Shown piece after piece: positions 25,526-26,277 of a DNA stretch of 26,277 bases. The stretch's first letter is position 1; every line of letters begins with the position of its first letter. The notes beneath the pieces were generated by a model, which saw only the letters and a list, made by a program, of their open reading frames with translations, did no database searches and had not been told where the DNA came from. The DNA lies in the IMG/VR virus record IMGVR_UViG_3300014050_000118, positions 1 through 26,277 of that record, one strand, 5' to 3'. The translations under genes and the position numbers were made by a program. Origin of the DNA: a virus.

Positions 25526-25600
25526 TGCAACAGGTAGGACTTGAACCTACGAATAACCGAATTATGAGTTCGGGGCCTTAACCAACTTGGCTACTGTTGC
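25526..25600 (-). tRNA. tRNA-Met-type (anticodon CAT)
   Basis: Minus strand cloverleaf: acceptor GCAACAG/CTGTTGC, D arm GCC/GGC with AAGTTGGTTAA, anticodon arm CCGAA-CTCATAA-TTCGG, T arm GTAGG/CCTAC. It is not an initiator (no C-A first pair, no GGG/CCC anticodon stem). CAT could read Met or, with lysidine, Ile AUA; sequence alone cannot decide. Confidence 0.9.
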
Positions 25601-25607
25601 CAAGTGT

Positions 25608-25859
25608 CTATTGTAACGTGCCGTCTTCGTTTTTGTCAATAGTTTCTTCAACTATTTGTTGTACATATTCAGAAAAATGTTTTCTAATATTGCCCGTTGG
25701 CCTAGACCCAGATGCTTTCCATATTCTTTTATATTCAATTACATTTGCAAATGTGGTAGGGCATAACATTGTTCCATTATACTCTTTAAGTACAGTTGGT
25801 AGCGGAACATGTTTACCGCAACATTTGCATTCTTTAGCTTTTTCTTGATATAGGCTCAT
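25608..25859 (-). CDS. small zinc-ribbon phage protein, 83 aa
   Basis: MSLYQEKAKECKCCGKHVPL then MLCPTTFANVIEYKR: CKCCGKH and C pattern of a zinc-binding fold as in HNH-adjacent terminase-accessory proteins, but no catalytic HNH is visible. The C-terminus is helical and acidic. Coupled to the terminase gene by ATGA. Adjacent to terminase, it may be a packaging accessory. Confidence 0.65.
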   Translation of the reverse strand: MSLYQEKAKECKCCGKHVPLPTVLKEYNGTMLCPTTFANVIEYKRIWKASGSRPTGNIRKHFSEYVQQIVEETIDKNEDGTLQ

Positions 25860-26277
25860 AGTATCATCATTCTTTCCATCGATTCTCTTAGGTCTTCTGG
25901 CATTCTAGGTGCACGAATCATATTTTGAACATACTCCTTCTCGCCATCTGCGTCAGTATTAAAGTCATTATCAAAACTCATAGACTCGTATGTATGAATT
26001 TTAATTTCTTCATTTGTATCAAACTTACTTCTACTTATTGAATTAAAAATTGATCCGCATACAGCATCCGCCAAGTCTTTTGAACCCTTTCTTGGGTGGT
26101 CAACTCTATCACGCATAATTTTTAACTGAAGTAATTCATCTATAAGTAATTTAATATGTGGTCCAGTTAATCTTTCTTCTGCAACTACCATTGCCATATC
26201 ATCGTAATGTTTTTTAGCAACAGACAGAATCTCTGTATTGATGCCATATTGTTTTAGTTGCTGCATCATATCATGAG
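25856..26277 (-). CDS. terL: terminase large subunit, C-terminal fragment
   Basis: The window ends inside this gene. The frame stays open through the right edge, so the visible Met is not the start. The C-terminal nuclease signature is present: RLTGPHIKLLIDELLQLKI then VDHPRKGSKDLADAVCGSIF, with the catalytic Asp/Asp-Ala pair of the RNase-H-like nuclease domain. The enzyme cuts concatemeric DNA and drives it into the prohead; the ATPase half would lie beyond 26277. It leads the minus-strand late block. Confidence 0.82.
   Translation of the reverse strand, partial: HDMMQQLKQYGINTEILSVAKKHYDDMAMVVAEERLTGPHIKLLIDELLQLKIMRDRVDHPRKGSKDLADAVCGSIFNSISRSKFDTNEEIKIHTYESMSFDNDFNTDADGEKEYVQNMIRAPRMPEDLRESMERMMIL

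Overview
The window is AT-rich, densely packed bacteriophage DNA with about 71 protein genes and three tRNA genes. The C-terminal end of a large terminase runs off the right edge. A CHAP endolysin with membrane-protein and lipoprotein neighbours, and a minor head-type protein, confirm the phage identity. The host is probably a low-GC planktonic actinobacterium (freshwater Nanopelagicales/acI type). Signs of this are a WhiB regulator, a 49-residue Lsr2-like protein, a DUF7455-type zinc protein, a secreted Ala/Lys/Asp-rich surface protein and many leaderless transcripts. The host assignment is inference from gene content, not proven.

Layout. Positions 1-9120 hold a plus-strand block of 27 mostly tiny genes, probably early/accessory. 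Most start after a CGAAAGG-type ribosome site. Much of this block is driven by a repeated promoter, TGTCAG-N10-TATAAT, with fixed geometry. The block includes a DUF932 protein, a tRNA-Asp, a DUF7455-type zinc finger, a YubB/Api92-like protein and the Lsr2-like protein. Positions 9121-9618 have no credible gene. They hold DnaA-box-like sequences, TGTCGACA repeats and TGTGGGC repeats, and are a candidate replication or regulatory region. From 9619 to the right edge everything is on the minus strand, so the two blocks converge on that region.

The minus-strand block, read in transcription order from the right, runs as follows. First come the terminase end, a zinc protein, tRNA-Met(CAT), an acidic protein, tRNA-Arg(TCT), Hsp20, a thermonuclease behind a structured leader, an FmdB-type zinc ribbon, a secreted PA14 protein, membrane protein/lipoprotein/holin-like genes and the CHAP endolysin. 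A head-type protein, WhiB, a proteasome-beta/HslV-like hydrolase, a secreted subtilisin-like protease, a pyrimidine-dimer-glycosylase-like protein, thioredoxin and the surface protein follow. Last are GroES and a run of small membrane and zinc proteins.

Three regulatory themes stand out. (1) About ten genes have a -10 hexamer 6-7 nt before the start codon and so should be translated from leaderless mRNAs. (2) Several intergenic gaps fuse a terminator hairpin with the next promoter, in two cases placing the -35 inside the 3' arm of the stem. (3) A short H-type pseudoknot with covarying stem 1 occurs three times, each just after a stop codon. A repeated upstream module (CCTGGA-type box plus TGTGA/TCACA or TCTCA/TGAGA palindromes) precedes several plus-strand promoters and looks like an operator region.
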